Assembly (NCBI GenBank): GCA_023435825.1
Contig: JAEZMB010000090.1
Location: forward strand, 1 to 14,583
Origin: Pseudomonadota bacterium
Lineage (GTDB): Bacteria; Desulfobacterota; Desulfovibrionia; Desulfovibrionales; Desulfovibrionaceae
Length of the DNA stretch: 14,583 bases
Direction: 5' to 3'
The notes beneath the pieces were generated by a model that ran no database searches, was not told where the DNA came from, and saw only the letters and a list, made by a program, of their open reading frames with translations. This document shows positions 7,105-14,583 of this stretch, piece after piece. The position numbers were made by a program, and so were the translations under genes. Position 1 is the stretch's first letter. The number at the start of each line of letters is the position of its first letter.

Positions 7105-8010
7105 ATGCGCATGCGCATTCCCCACGCCCCCCAGCCCGACCTGCCCGACATTCCCCTGCCGGAACAATCCCGAGCCCTGGCCGAGCCTTTCGCCGCCTTG
7201 GCCAGGCTGCGCCGCGAGATCGCCGCCGGCCTGCCCCAGGGGCTTTTCGATGTGGCCTACGACCCGGACCGCTTTGCCGCCGGCGAGACCCTGCTGGCCG
7301 AGATCGACCCCCTCCAACTGTTGCCGGGCTTTTTGGCCGCCGCCGAAAAGCTGCTGCCGGCCATGGCCGGCATTTTTCCGCCCCTGTCCCGCGAGGCCGC
7401 CGTCCTGGGCCAGGCCCTGGCCCAGGGACCGCGCCTGGGCGACGCGCTCATCCTCGCCTTTTTCGTCGACGCGGCCGAGGATTTCGAGAGCCTGGGCGCG
7501 GAACTGGGCATCCGGCCGGAACCGCTCCTTTTCCTGACCCAGGAAACCGTCTCCACCGTGCTGCGGGCCGAAGCCTCACGCATCGCCGCCCTGGCCGACG
7601 ACGAGTTGTGGCGGAAGAACTGCTGCCCGATTTGCGGCTCGGCCCCGGACCTGGGCTGGCTCAAGGAGCAGCCCGAACCCTCGGAATTCCTTATCGCCAA
7701 GGCCGGGCGGCTCATGCTCCACTGCTCGCTGTGCGGCCACCTGTGGCGCTTCCCCCGTCTCACCTGCCCGACCTGCGGCGAGACCGACCATGAAAAGCTT
7801 GAGCTGTTCATGCCCGAAGGCCGGGAGCGCGAACGCATCCACGCCTGCACCACCTGCCGGCGCTATTTCGTGGTGACCAACCGGGTGGACAGCGAAAAGC
7901 ACTTCGACCCCGACGCCACCGCGCCGGCCCTGGCCCATCTGGACGCCGCCGCCCGGGCGCGCGGCTTCGAACCGGTCTGTGTCACGCCCTGGAACCAACT
8001 GGACGACTAG
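7105..8010 (+). CDS. fdhE: Formate dehydrogenase accessory protein FdhE, copy 2
   Basis: A 301-residue FdhE-like protein whose sequence differs strongly from the copy at 1638-2519. It keeps the family layout: a helical N-terminal half without signal peptide, then four CxxC pairs at C174/C177 (CCPICGSAPDLG), C207/C210 (HCSLCGHLWRF), C221/C224 (CPTCG) and C248/C251 (CTTC). It is expected to act in the cytoplasm on FdhA before Tat export. The start at 7105 is supported by GAGG at 7093-7096 with 8-base spacing. A second ATG two codons later is possible but has poorer spacing. The gene is 138 bases downstream of fdhB on the same strand and is followed by a strong terminator, so it closes the fdh operon. 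The family call rests on the CxxC pattern and context. Confidence 0.82.
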   Translation: MRMRIPHAPQPDLPDIPLPEQSRALAEPFAALARLRREIAAGLPQGLFDVAYDPDRFAAGETLLAEIDPLQLLPGFLAAAEKLLPAMAGIFPPLSREAAVLGQALAQGPRLGDALILAFFVDAAEDFESLGAELGIRPEPLLFLTQETVSTVLRAEASRIAALADDELWRKNCCPICGSAPDLGWLKEQPEPSEFLIAKAGRLMLHCSLCGHLWRFPRLTCPTCGETDHEKLELFMPEGRERERIHACTTCRRYFVVTNRVDSEKHFDPDATAPALAHLDAAARARGFEPVCVTPWNQLDD

Positions 8011-8036
8011 GCCCACTCTTCTTGACCGAAAAACAC

Positions 8037-8071
8037 ACGCGCCCGCCGTCATGTGACGGCGGGCGCGTTTT
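8037..8071. terminator. Strong bidirectional intrinsic terminator
   Basis: A perfect inverted repeat, ACGCGCCCGCCGTCA (8037-8051) and its complement (8054-8068), gives a stem of 14 bp with an ATGT tetraloop. It is followed by TTTT on the plus strand. On the minus strand the stem is followed by GTGTTTTTC. It sits 26 bases after the second fdhE stop and between two converging gene groups, so it can end both. Confidence 0.9.
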
Positions 8072-8252
8072 GCGTCGTATACCGGGGGTGTTGCCGGCAG
8101 CGGCGCGGCTCTTTGCGGCGACATCGGGGGATTATCCTGTCCCCTGGCCTGGGGCAAAGCCGACAAGACACGCCCCGCCGCCGTCCGGCCGCGTTACGCC
8201 AACTCCATTTCTCAAGCAAAAGCAGATGGCAAACAACACATTGATCCAATTG

Positions 8253-8258
8253 TATAAT
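8253..8258 (+). promoter_or_regulatory. Consensus -10 box facing into the nucleotidyltransferase pair
   Basis: A perfect TATAAT lies in a small AT-rich patch (about 8205-8260) directly downstream of the small partner gene and points antisense to it. No good -35 is seen at 16-18 bases (AAACAA-like sequence), and no plus-strand gene follows. It may be chance or an antisense promoter. The rest of 8072-8263 holds nothing I recognise. Confidence 0.25.
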
Positions 8259-8263
8259 AGGCG

Positions 8264-8635
8264 TTACGCGCCTGGGGCCGTCCCGGTCGAAACTGGCGTG
8301 CCGTCCGGGGCGCAACCGGCCTCGGACGCGGCTGGTTCGGCGAGAAACCGCCCAGTTCGTGTCGGCAGGGGCGGTGCGGGACGACGCCCGTAGCGCAAAT
8401 GCCAATAAGCCCAGGAGCGGGCGTCAAAAATGCCCGGCGGGGCGTTATCCAGGGCCTCGCGGTATTCCTGTGGCCCGACCAGCCCTTCCAGACGGCGCAA
8501 ATCCTCGATGCCGCCATAGGTCATGACATGGGCCAGGAAATGCACTGGATCGGCCAGGGCCTCGGCCGGCTCCTTGAACCAGACCACGCGCCGGGCCACC
8601 TCCAGCAATTCCGGGGTTTCGGGCAGCGGTTTCAT
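8264..8635 (-). CDS. Small partner protein of the AbiEii-like nucleotidyltransferase, function unknown
   Basis: A 123-residue protein with no signal peptide or membrane segment. The N-terminal two thirds look conserved in style: VVWFKEPAEAL (18-28), FLAHVMTYG (33-41), and an aromatic, Gly/Pro-containing block APPGIFDARSWAYW (65-78). The C-terminal tail after about residue 95 is low-complexity and probably disordered. Its start overlaps the nucleotidyltransferase stop by four bases (ATGA), so the two are translationally coupled and probably interact. I recall similar short proteins beside such nucleotidyltransferases, but I cannot name the family. No winged-helix like that of AbiEi antitoxins is evident. 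It could be an antitoxin, a substrate adaptor or an unrelated partner. Confidence 0.75.
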   Translation of the reverse strand: MKPLPETPELLEVARRVVWFKEPAEALADPVHFLAHVMTYGGIEDLRRLEGLVGPQEYREALDNAPPGIFDARSWAYWHLRYGRRPAPPLPTRTGRFLAEPAASEAGCAPDGTPVSTGTAPGA

Positions 8636-9309
8636 GGGCGGGACTCCGACTCGGACCCGGGCCGTGGCTTGAAGGGCGTGAGCACCGGCAGCCGCCCAGG
8701 GTCCACGCCGGCCACGGCGGCTCGCAGACGCTCGCGCACGTCCTCCGGCATGGTCGGCACATCGTCGAAATAGCTCAGCGCCTTCAGCGAAATCAGGGGA
8801 TTGAAGCTTGCGCCGTACACGACCCGCCCGGCGGCCAGGGCCGTGGCCAAGTCGAGTCCATGGCGCAGCAAGGCGTCGATGTCGCGGTAGTCCTTGGCCT
8901 CGGCCCGTTGCTGCACCACCGCGACCTTGGTTCCGGCGATGTCCGCCAGGGAGGCGGCCCAGACCTTGCTTCCCAGGGCCTGCTGCCTTGGCGCGACCTG
9001 TCCGAGACCAAGTGCGCCAAAAAACGAAATCAGCACCGGCCCGCCGCGATCCACCCGGCAGGTCAGGGTGTTGGCCGCGACCTGCACCTGTTCGGCATCG
9101 TGCAAATACGGCACGTCCCGGACGAGCAGCCTGGGGTCAAAAGGCTCGTTAGAAAAAAAGTCGAAATCGACAGAGACGCGGTGTCCCAGTCGCAGGGCCA
9201 GGGCCGTTCCGCCGTAGAGGGTGAACTGCCCGGGGGTGGCGTCGAGTTCCGGCCAAAGCCGGCGCTGGGCCTGCGGCAGGATGTCCAGCTTTGGGATAAA
9301 ACCATCCAT
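8632..9309 (-). CDS. AbiEii/AbiGii-like nucleotidyltransferase
   Basis: A 225-residue protein with the signature of the DNA polymerase beta-like nucleotidyltransferase fold found in AbiEii-type toxins. It has LYGGTALALRLGHR (31-44) with the GG pair, then the metal-binding D48 and D50 in SVDFDFFSN. Further on, K128 plus RAEAKDYRDI (135-144) resembles the conserved lysine and RD/D motif of AbiEii. Such enzymes transfer nucleotides to RNA or protein targets. Several are toxins in type IV-like systems, but many solitary members have no proven role. The start at 9309 has only a weak ribosome binding site (AGGAT). The gene lies 83 bases after metW on the same strand and overlaps the next small gene. 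It may travel as an accessory pair inserted near a core methionine operon. Confidence 0.8.
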   Translation of the reverse strand: MDGFIPKLDILPQAQRRLWPELDATPGQFTLYGGTALALRLGHRVSVDFDFFSNEPFDPRLLVRDVPYLHDAEQVQVAANTLTCRVDRGGPVLISFFGALGLGQVAPRQQALGSKVWAASLADIAGTKVAVVQQRAEAKDYRDIDALLRHGLDLATALAAGRVVYGASFNPLISLKALSYFDDVPTMPEDVRERLRAAVAGVDPGRLPVLTPFKPRPGSESESRP

Positions 9310-9371
9310 GCCCGCATCCTATCCGATGGCGAAGCGGCGCGGCAACGGATTTTGCCCCCACCTGCCGTCGG

Positions 9372-9392
9372 GACTCCAGCCAGACTCCAGCC
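9372..9392. repeat. Short tandem repeat after metW
   Basis: The 10-mer GACTCCAGCC occurs at 9372-9381 and again at 9383-9392, one base apart, directly downstream of the metW stop. It is too short to assign a role and may be replication slippage. The 83-base gap also holds a small GGCAA/TTGCC hairpin but no clear terminator. Confidence 0.5.
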
Positions 9393-9998
9393 CTACGCCC
9401 CCCGCCGGGACAGCATAAACATGCCGTAGGTGGCCAGCAGGTTCGGCAAAAACGTCACCACCGCGCCCTTCTCATGGTGATGCGGCGTGCTCACCGCCGT
9501 CTCGCGTTCGATGGCGAAGCCTTCCTTGCGGCAAAAGCGCCGGAAATCCCGGATGGTGATGACCCGGATGTTGGGCGTGTCGTACCACTCGTAGGGCAGC
9601 TCCCGGGACACCGGGGCGCGGCCGCGAAACAGCAGCTGTCCCCGGATGCGGTAATAGGCGAAATTGGGAAAGCTCACGATGCCGCGCTTGCCCACCCGCA
9701 GCATCTCCCGGATGAGCCGGGCCGGATCGTAGACCTGTTGCAAGGTCTGCGAGAGAATCACGTAGTCGAAATGGCCGTCGGGATAGTCGGCCACTTCCTC
9801 GTTGATGTCCCCGTGCAGCACGGACAGCCCTTTCTCGATGCCCTGGGTGACCTTGCCCTCTTCCCGCTCGATGCCCGTGCCGCGCACGCCCTTGTCCACC
9901 GACAGAATATGGAGCAGATCCCCCGAGCCGCAGCCGAGATCCAGGACTTTCGAGCCGGGCTCGATCCAGGAGGCGATGATGGACAGGTCATAGCGCAC
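9393..9998 (-). CDS. metW: MetW, methionine biosynthesis protein (methyltransferase fold)
   Basis: A 201-residue protein of the MetW family, which accompanies MetX in many bacteria and is needed for, or stimulates, homoserine O-acetylation. The SAM-binding motif I is visible as VLDLGCGSGDLL (18-29), and the MetW hallmarks SFPNFAYYRIR and ELPYEWYDTPNIRVITIRDF follow. The start is a GTG at 9998, placed 6 bases after AAGGAGG and inside the end of metX. The two genes overlap by 11 bases, so translation is coupled and equal expression is expected. MetW has a methyltransferase fold, but a methyl transfer reaction is not established. Confidence 0.93.
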   Translation of the reverse strand: MRYDLSIIASWIEPGSKVLDLGCGSGDLLHILSVDKGVRGTGIEREEGKVTQGIEKGLSVLHGDINEEVADYPDGHFDYVILSQTLQQVYDPARLIREMLRVGKRGIVSFPNFAYYRIRGQLLFRGRAPVSRELPYEWYDTPNIRVITIRDFRRFCRKEGFAIERETAVSTPHHHEKGAVVTFLPNLLATYGMFMLSRRGA

Positions 9999-11181
9999 GG
10001 GCGTCCTCCTTGGCGGCGTCGACCAACGCCCGGTCCAGGAAGCGGGCGATCATGCCCGAAAGGCGGGCGTTGGGCAGCAAAAAGGCGTCGTGCCCCCACT
10101 TGGCCTCCAACTCCACGAAGCTCACGTCCAAGCCGTTTTTCTTCATGGCCTGCACCATGCTCCGGGACTGGTAGGTGGGATAGAGCCAGTCCGAGGAGAA
10201 CGAGGCCACCAGATAGCGGCACCTGGCCTTGGCAAAGGCGGCCACGGCCGAGCCGCAGCCGTGGCTGGCCTCCAGATTGAAATAATCCGCCGCCTTGGTG
10301 ATGTAGAGAAAGGAATTGGCGTCGAAGCGGTCCACGAACTTCTGGCCCTGGTAGCGCAGGTAGGATTCCACCTGGAAATCCGGCTCCTCCAGGACAAAGG
10401 AATTCTCGCAGCGGTCCTGGAGCCGGCGGTCGAACTTCTGGCGCATGGCCTCGTCGGACAGATAGGTGATGTGCCCGATCATGCGCCCGACGGCCAGGCC
10501 GTGGGCCGGCGGCACGCCGTCGTAGTAGTTGCCGCCGTTCCAGTTGGGATCGGCCATGATGGCCTGCCGGGCCACCTCGTTAAAGGCGATGGCCAGGGCC
10601 GAGTGCTTGGTGGTGGTGGCCAGGGGCACGGCCGAGCGCACCATGTCCGGGTAGCGCACCGACCATTCCAGGGCCTGCATCCCGCCCATGGAGCCGCCGA
10701 CCACGCTCAAAAGCTGGCTCACGCCCAGATGCTCGACCAGCCGCTTTTGCGCCTGCACCATGTCGCCGATGGTGATGACCGGAAAGGTCAGGCCGTAGGG
10801 TTTGCCCGTGGCCGGATCGGTCGAGGAAGGCCCCGTGGAGCCCATGCAGCCGCCGATGACGTTGGAACAGATGACGTAGTAGCGGTCGGTGTCGATGGGT
10901 TTGCCCGGGCCGATCATGAGGTCCCACCAGCCGGGCTTGGCGTCGCCGGGCTCGTAGTAGCCGGCGGCGTGGGAATCGCCGGTCAGGGCATGGAGCACGA
11001 GCACGGCGTTGTCGGCCCGTTGGCTGAGCTGGCCATAGGTCTCGTAGGCCAGGACCACCGGCCCCAGGGCGCGCCCGGATTCGACCGTCAGCGGGCTGTC
11101 GGCCTCGGCAACCGTGAAATACCGCTTTTCCACCCGGCCGACGCTGGTTCCCGATGGGGAATGTTCGATGTATTCGCTCAT
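9988..11181 (-). CDS. metX: Homoserine O-acetyltransferase
   Basis: Transfers an acetyl group from acetyl-CoA to homoserine, the activating step for methionine synthesis in the cytoplasm. The protein has 397 residues and an alpha/beta-hydrolase fold. The nucleophile S164 is in GGSMGGMQALEW, and the rest of the triad is D331 (SSDWLYP) and H364 (WGHDAF). The oxyanion region LHALTGDSHAAG (63-74) and NVIGGCMGSTGPSS are typical of MetX. MetX and MetA-type specificities for acetyl or succinyl cannot be told apart by eye with certainty, but the MetW partner fits. The start at 11181 has GAGG 5 bases upstream. It diverges from the PilZ-like gene across 109 bases. Confidence 0.95.
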   Translation of the reverse strand: MSEYIEHSPSGTSVGRVEKRYFTVAEADSPLTVESGRALGPVVLAYETYGQLSQRADNAVLVLHALTGDSHAAGYYEPGDAKPGWWDLMIGPGKPIDTDRYYVICSNVIGGCMGSTGPSSTDPATGKPYGLTFPVITIGDMVQAQKRLVEHLGVSQLLSVVGGSMGGMQALEWSVRYPDMVRSAVPLATTTKHSALAIAFNEVARQAIMADPNWNGGNYYDGVPPAHGLAVGRMIGHITYLSDEAMRQKFDRRLQDRCENSFVLEEPDFQVESYLRYQGQKFVDRFDANSFLYITKAADYFNLEASHGCGSAVAAFAKARCRYLVASFSSDWLYPTYQSRSMVQAMKKNGLDVSFVELEAKWGHDAFLLPNARLSGMIARFLDRALVDAAKEDARAL

Positions 11182-11199
11182 GAAAGCCTCGTGCCCAAT

Positions 11200-11227
11200 C
11201 TCCTACCAGCCCGGGCGGGAAAGTCAA
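11200..11227 (-). promoter_or_regulatory. Possible metX promoter with -35 in the inverted repeat
   Basis: On the minus strand TTGACT (complement of 11222-11227) is followed, after 16 bases, by TAGGAG (complement of 11200-11205). The -35 is close to consensus and the -10 is poor. A start near 11193 would leave a very short leader of about 12 bases that still covers the ribosome binding site. Confidence 0.35.
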
Positions 11228-11253
11228 AGGGCGCGGCTTTTGACTTTCCCGCC
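11214..11253. repeat. Perfect 15-bp inverted repeat between divergent genes
   Basis: GGCGGGAAAGTCAAA (11214-11228) is repeated in exact inverse at 11239-11253, with a 10-base spacer GGGCGCGGCT. No T-run follows on either strand, so it does not look like a terminator. Each arm contains TTGACT pointing outward, towards metX on one side and the PilZ-motAB genes on the other. It could be an operator, a divergent promoter core, or an RNA hairpin. Confidence 0.7.
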
Positions 11254-11290
11254 AAGGGGCGGCAAGAAAGCACCAGCGCGGGAGGACGTC

Positions 11291-11884
11291 ATGGACGCAG
11301 TGGACCGACGGGCCGAGTTGCGGGTGCGCCCGCCAGGCGACGCTTTGGCCGCCTTTGCCCTATGGCCGGCCGCCGACCCGGCTCCGGCCCGGCTGCCCGT
11401 GGCCGCCCTGGGCCGCCCGGCCGCTTCCCGCCGCGACGGCTGCCGCCTGACGCTGCTTGACGCCTCCTCCATCGGCCTGGGGGTCGAACTGGCCGCGCCG
11501 GACAGCGCCCTGGCCCCCCTGGCCGCCGCTCCGGCCTGGCTTGTCTACCTGACCCTTCGCGAATGCCGCCCCGAGGCCGAGGGCGAACTCCTCTCTCTCG
11601 TCTACCATGCCGCCGTGGCCCGCCTGCGGCCCTCCCCAGGCGTCCTTGCCGCCGGCCTGCGCCTCACACGCCAGGGACGCGGCTGTCCCTTCGAGAAGGC
11701 CATCGACTTTTTCGACGTCCGCCGTTTCGGCTCCCCGGACCTGGCCGCCTGGCTCGACGCCCTGGCCCGGGCCGCCGCCCGGCCCGCCCCTGCCGAGGGG
11801 CCGGGACTCCACCTCGACCGGCTCCTGGAGGAGCCTGCCCTCTCGGCCGACGCGCCGATTGCTGACAAGGACATTTCCATATGA
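11291..11884 (+). CDS. PilZ-domain-like protein, putative c-di-GMP regulator of motility
   Basis: A 197-residue cytoplasmic protein. Two features fit a PilZ domain: an N-terminal RxxxR (RAELR, residues 7-11) and DASSIGLGV (57-65), matching the DxSxxG consensus for c-di-GMP binding. The spacing between them is longer than usual and a second Arg-rich patch (SRRDGCR, 46-52) sits closer, so which arginines bind is uncertain. The rest is rich in Ala, Leu and Pro and has no other domain I recognise. The start at 11291 is chosen for GGAGGA at 11281-11286; the frame stays open upstream to 11114, but that part lies antisense to metX. Its stop overlaps the motA start by four bases (ATGA), which suggests that it controls or senses for the stator. 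Confidence 0.65.
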   Translation: MDAVDRRAELRVRPPGDALAAFALWPAADPAPARLPVAALGRPAASRRDGCRLTLLDASSIGLGVELAAPDSALAPLAAAPAWLVYLTLRECRPEAEGELLSLVYHAAVARLRPSPGVLAAGLRLTRQGRGCPFEKAIDFFDVRRFGSPDLAAWLDALARAAARPAPAEGPGLHLDRLLEEPALSADAPIADKDISI

Positions 11885-12726
11885 TCGTCATGGTCGGCCT
11901 GCTGGTCGTCATCGCCTCGGTGTGCCTGGGTTATCTGATGGAAGGCGGCGTCTTTGGCGTGCTGGTGCAGCCCGCCGAGTGGGTCATCATCATCGGCGCG
12001 GCTCTTGGGGCCATGCTGGTGGGCTCGACCCGCAATTCCTTCTCGCTCATCCTAAAAGGCCTGCCCAAGGCCCTGTTTCCGGCCCACATCGGCCGCGACC
12101 ACTACATCGAGGCCCTGGTCAGCCTGGCCAAGCTGCTGGTCAAGGTCCGCCGCGAAGGCCTCATGAGCATCGAGGGCGACATCGAACACCCGGAAACCAG
12201 CCCCATCTTTTCCCGGGCCGTGCAGTTGTCCAAGGACAAGGCCGCGTTGGCCTTTATCTGCGACACCATGCGCGTCTATCTGGTCAGCGGCGACGCCCAG
12301 GAACTCGAACAGCTCATGGACCTCGACCTGGCCGCCATCCATCTGCAGGCATCAAGCCCGGCCCACAATCTCGGCAAGGTCGCCGAATCCCTGCCCGGCC
12401 TTGGCATCGTGGCCGCCGTCCTCGGCGTGGTGCTCACCATGGGCAAGATCAGCCAGCCGCCGGAAGTGCTTGGCCACAGCATCGGCGCGGCCCTGGTGGG
12501 CACCTTCCTCGGCGTGCTCCTGTGTTACGGCTTCATCGGCCCGCTGGCCGGCAACCTGGAAAACCAGGCCATGGAGCGCCAGACCTATTTTTCGGTCATC
12601 CGGGCCATCATCGCCGGCGCGGCCCGGGGGGCCACGCCCCTTGTGGCCGTGGAATACGGCCGCCGGGCCATCCCCGAGGATCTGCGGCCTTCCTTCGGCG
12701 ACCTCGAAGCCACCCTCAAGGGCTGA
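11881..12726 (+). CDS. motA: Flagellar motor stator protein MotA
   Basis: Inner-membrane stator subunit that, with MotB, conducts ions to turn the flagellum. It has 281 residues with four membrane segments: about 3-20, 33-50, 170-188 and 200-222. The cytoplasmic loop contains R90 and E98, and the conserved prolines are P172 (LPGLG) and P221 (GPLAG). These numbers match E. coli R90, E98, P173 and P222 almost exactly. It is preceded by AAGGA (11867-11871) inside the end of the PilZ-like gene and is followed by motB after 3 bases. The pair is most likely proton-driven, but ion choice cannot be read with certainty. Confidence 0.94.
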   Translation: MIVMVGLLVVIASVCLGYLMEGGVFGVLVQPAEWVIIIGAALGAMLVGSTRNSFSLILKGLPKALFPAHIGRDHYIEALVSLAKLLVKVRREGLMSIEGDIEHPETSPIFSRAVQLSKDKAALAFICDTMRVYLVSGDAQELEQLMDLDLAAIHLQASSPAHNLGKVAESLPGLGIVAAVLGVVLTMGKISQPPEVLGHSIGAALVGTFLGVLLCYGFIGPLAGNLENQAMERQTYFSVIRAIIAGAARGATPLVAVEYGRRAIPEDLRPSFGDLEATLKG

Positions 12727-12729
12727 CCC

Positions 12730-13482
12730 ATGGCCGCCGCGAAAAAGCCCGCCCCGCGAAAGCCGCCCAAGCTTCCGGGCTTCCCCAAGGCCCATGGTTC
12801 GAGCTGGAAAGTGGCCTACGCCGACTTCGTCACGGCCATGATGGCCTTTTTCCTGCTCATGTGGATCATCAACATGGTCCCGCCGGCTACGCTCAAGCAG
12901 CTCGAACAGTACTTCAAGGAAGAACCCAAGCCGGCCCAGGGCGCGCTGTTTTCCCCCGACGCCATGGAGCGCCAACGCGTCGCGGCGCTCAATCGCGACG
13001 ACGCCATGCGCTACACCATCGCCACGCGCTTTAAAAAAATCATCACCGAGGACCCGTTCCTGAAAAACAGCAGCGGCGTCAGTTCCGACGACGTGGGCGT
13101 GCTGCTGCGCCTGCAAAACGGGATGATCTTCACCCCGGGGTCGGCCGAACTGACCGAGCAGGCCAAAAAGCTCATGGCCGACATCATCGACGTCATGAAA
13201 ACCTACAACGTCTTCCTGGTCATCCGGGGCCACGCCGACGCCGCCGAGGCGGCCAAGGGGTCCTTTGCCTCCAACTGGGAACTTTCCGGCGCCCGGGCCG
13301 CCGCCGCCGCCCGGGCCGTCATCGCCGGCGGCGGCATCCAGGCCAGCCGCATCCGGGCCGTGGCCTACGGCGACTCCCGGCCGCTCATGCCCGAAACCAA
13401 CCCCGAGGCCGCCGCCGCCAACCGCCGGGTGGAATTCTACTTCCACCGCCCCGAAGCCGCCGCGTCCCAAGTGCTGTACTGA
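12730..13482 (+). CDS. motB: Flagellar motor stator protein MotB
   Basis: Stator subunit that anchors MotA to peptidoglycan. It has 250 residues. A short basic, Pro-rich cytoplasmic start leads into SSWKVAYADFVTAMMAFFLLMW, a single membrane helix with the ion-carrying D32 at the E. coli position. A plug/linker region follows at about 50-115, then an OmpA-like peptidoglycan-binding domain at about 118-235 (GHADAAEAAKG, NRRVEFYFHRP). The ribosome binding site (AAGGGC) lies in the end of motA, 3 bases of spacer separate the genes, and translation is probably coupled. Confidence 0.94.
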   Translation: MAAAKKPAPRKPPKLPGFPKAHGSSWKVAYADFVTAMMAFFLLMWIINMVPPATLKQLEQYFKEEPKPAQGALFSPDAMERQRVAALNRDDAMRYTIATRFKKIITEDPFLKNSSGVSSDDVGVLLRLQNGMIFTPGSAELTEQAKKLMADIIDVMKTYNVFLVIRGHADAAEAAKGSFASNWELSGARAAAAARAVIAGGGIQASRIRAVAYGDSRPLMPETNPEAAAANRRVEFYFHRPEAAASQVLY

Positions 13483-13535
13483 CGTGCCGCCCTGGCGTAG
13501 ACTGGGGCCACACAACACGGAGGATCAACGTTTCT

Positions 13536-14583
<1,048 letters not shown>

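Noticed and set aside
8011..8263. A small gene or tRNA in the convergent region
   Set aside because: No cloverleaf could be formed by eye and the short plus-strand frames lack a ribosome binding site and recognisable sequence.
11182..11290. SAM riboswitch upstream of metX
   Set aside because: Only a simple long hairpin is visible; the multi-stem or pseudoknot layouts of SAM riboswitch classes are not.

Overview
The window looks like a chromosomal piece of a high-GC sulfate-reducing bacterium of the Desulfovibrio/Solidesulfovibrio type. The reasons are a two-subunit, Tat-exported, selenocysteine-containing periplasmic formate dehydrogenase with FdhE accessory genes, a strong GC bias at third codon positions, and a MetX-MetW methionine pair. 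The genus assignment is inference, since no rRNA is present. Both ends run into homopolymers (poly-C at 1-92, poly-G at 14543-14583). Read outward from the contig, both are poly-G, so they are almost certainly sequencing or assembly artefacts. The usable sequence is roughly 93-14520.

Layout. (1) 127-2519, minus strand: a Si-type citrate synthase (gltA) downstream of a formate dehydrogenase accessory gene (fdhE, copy 1). (2) 2520-3142: a long intergenic region, very GC-rich and full of GGCC/CCGG palindromes, then a sharp AT-rich island, an imperfect 20-bp dyad and a good sigma70-type promoter for the formate dehydrogenase operon. (3) 3143-8010, plus strand: fdhA (UGA read as Sec at residue 189, SECIS-like hairpin just after it), fdhB (iron-sulfur subunit), and a second, divergent fdhE. 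The run ends at a very strong terminator at 8037-8071 that can work in both directions. (4) 8264-11181, minus strand: metX and metW (homoserine acetylation for methionine synthesis), then an AbiEii-like nucleotidyltransferase overlapping a small partner gene of unknown function. (5) 11182-11290: a short divergent intergenic region with a perfect 15-bp inverted repeat. (6) 11291-14583, plus strand: a PilZ-like gene overlapping motA, then motB (flagellar stator), then a secreted protein with two LysM domains that runs off the contig.

How the genes fit together. FdhA and FdhB should form a soluble periplasmic formate dehydrogenase. Only FdhA has a signal peptide, so FdhB is probably exported with it. 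No membrane subunit is encoded here, so electrons probably go to a periplasmic cytochrome. The two FdhE proteins, each with four CxxC pairs, are candidate maturation factors. The PilZ-MotA-MotB block links a possible c-di-GMP sensor to the flagellar stator. The least explained items are the nucleotidyltransferase pair, the duplicated and divergent FdhE, the palindrome with outward-facing -35-like hexamers between metX and the motility genes, and a terminator-shaped hairpin on the plus strand at 2878-2916 that follows no visible gene.
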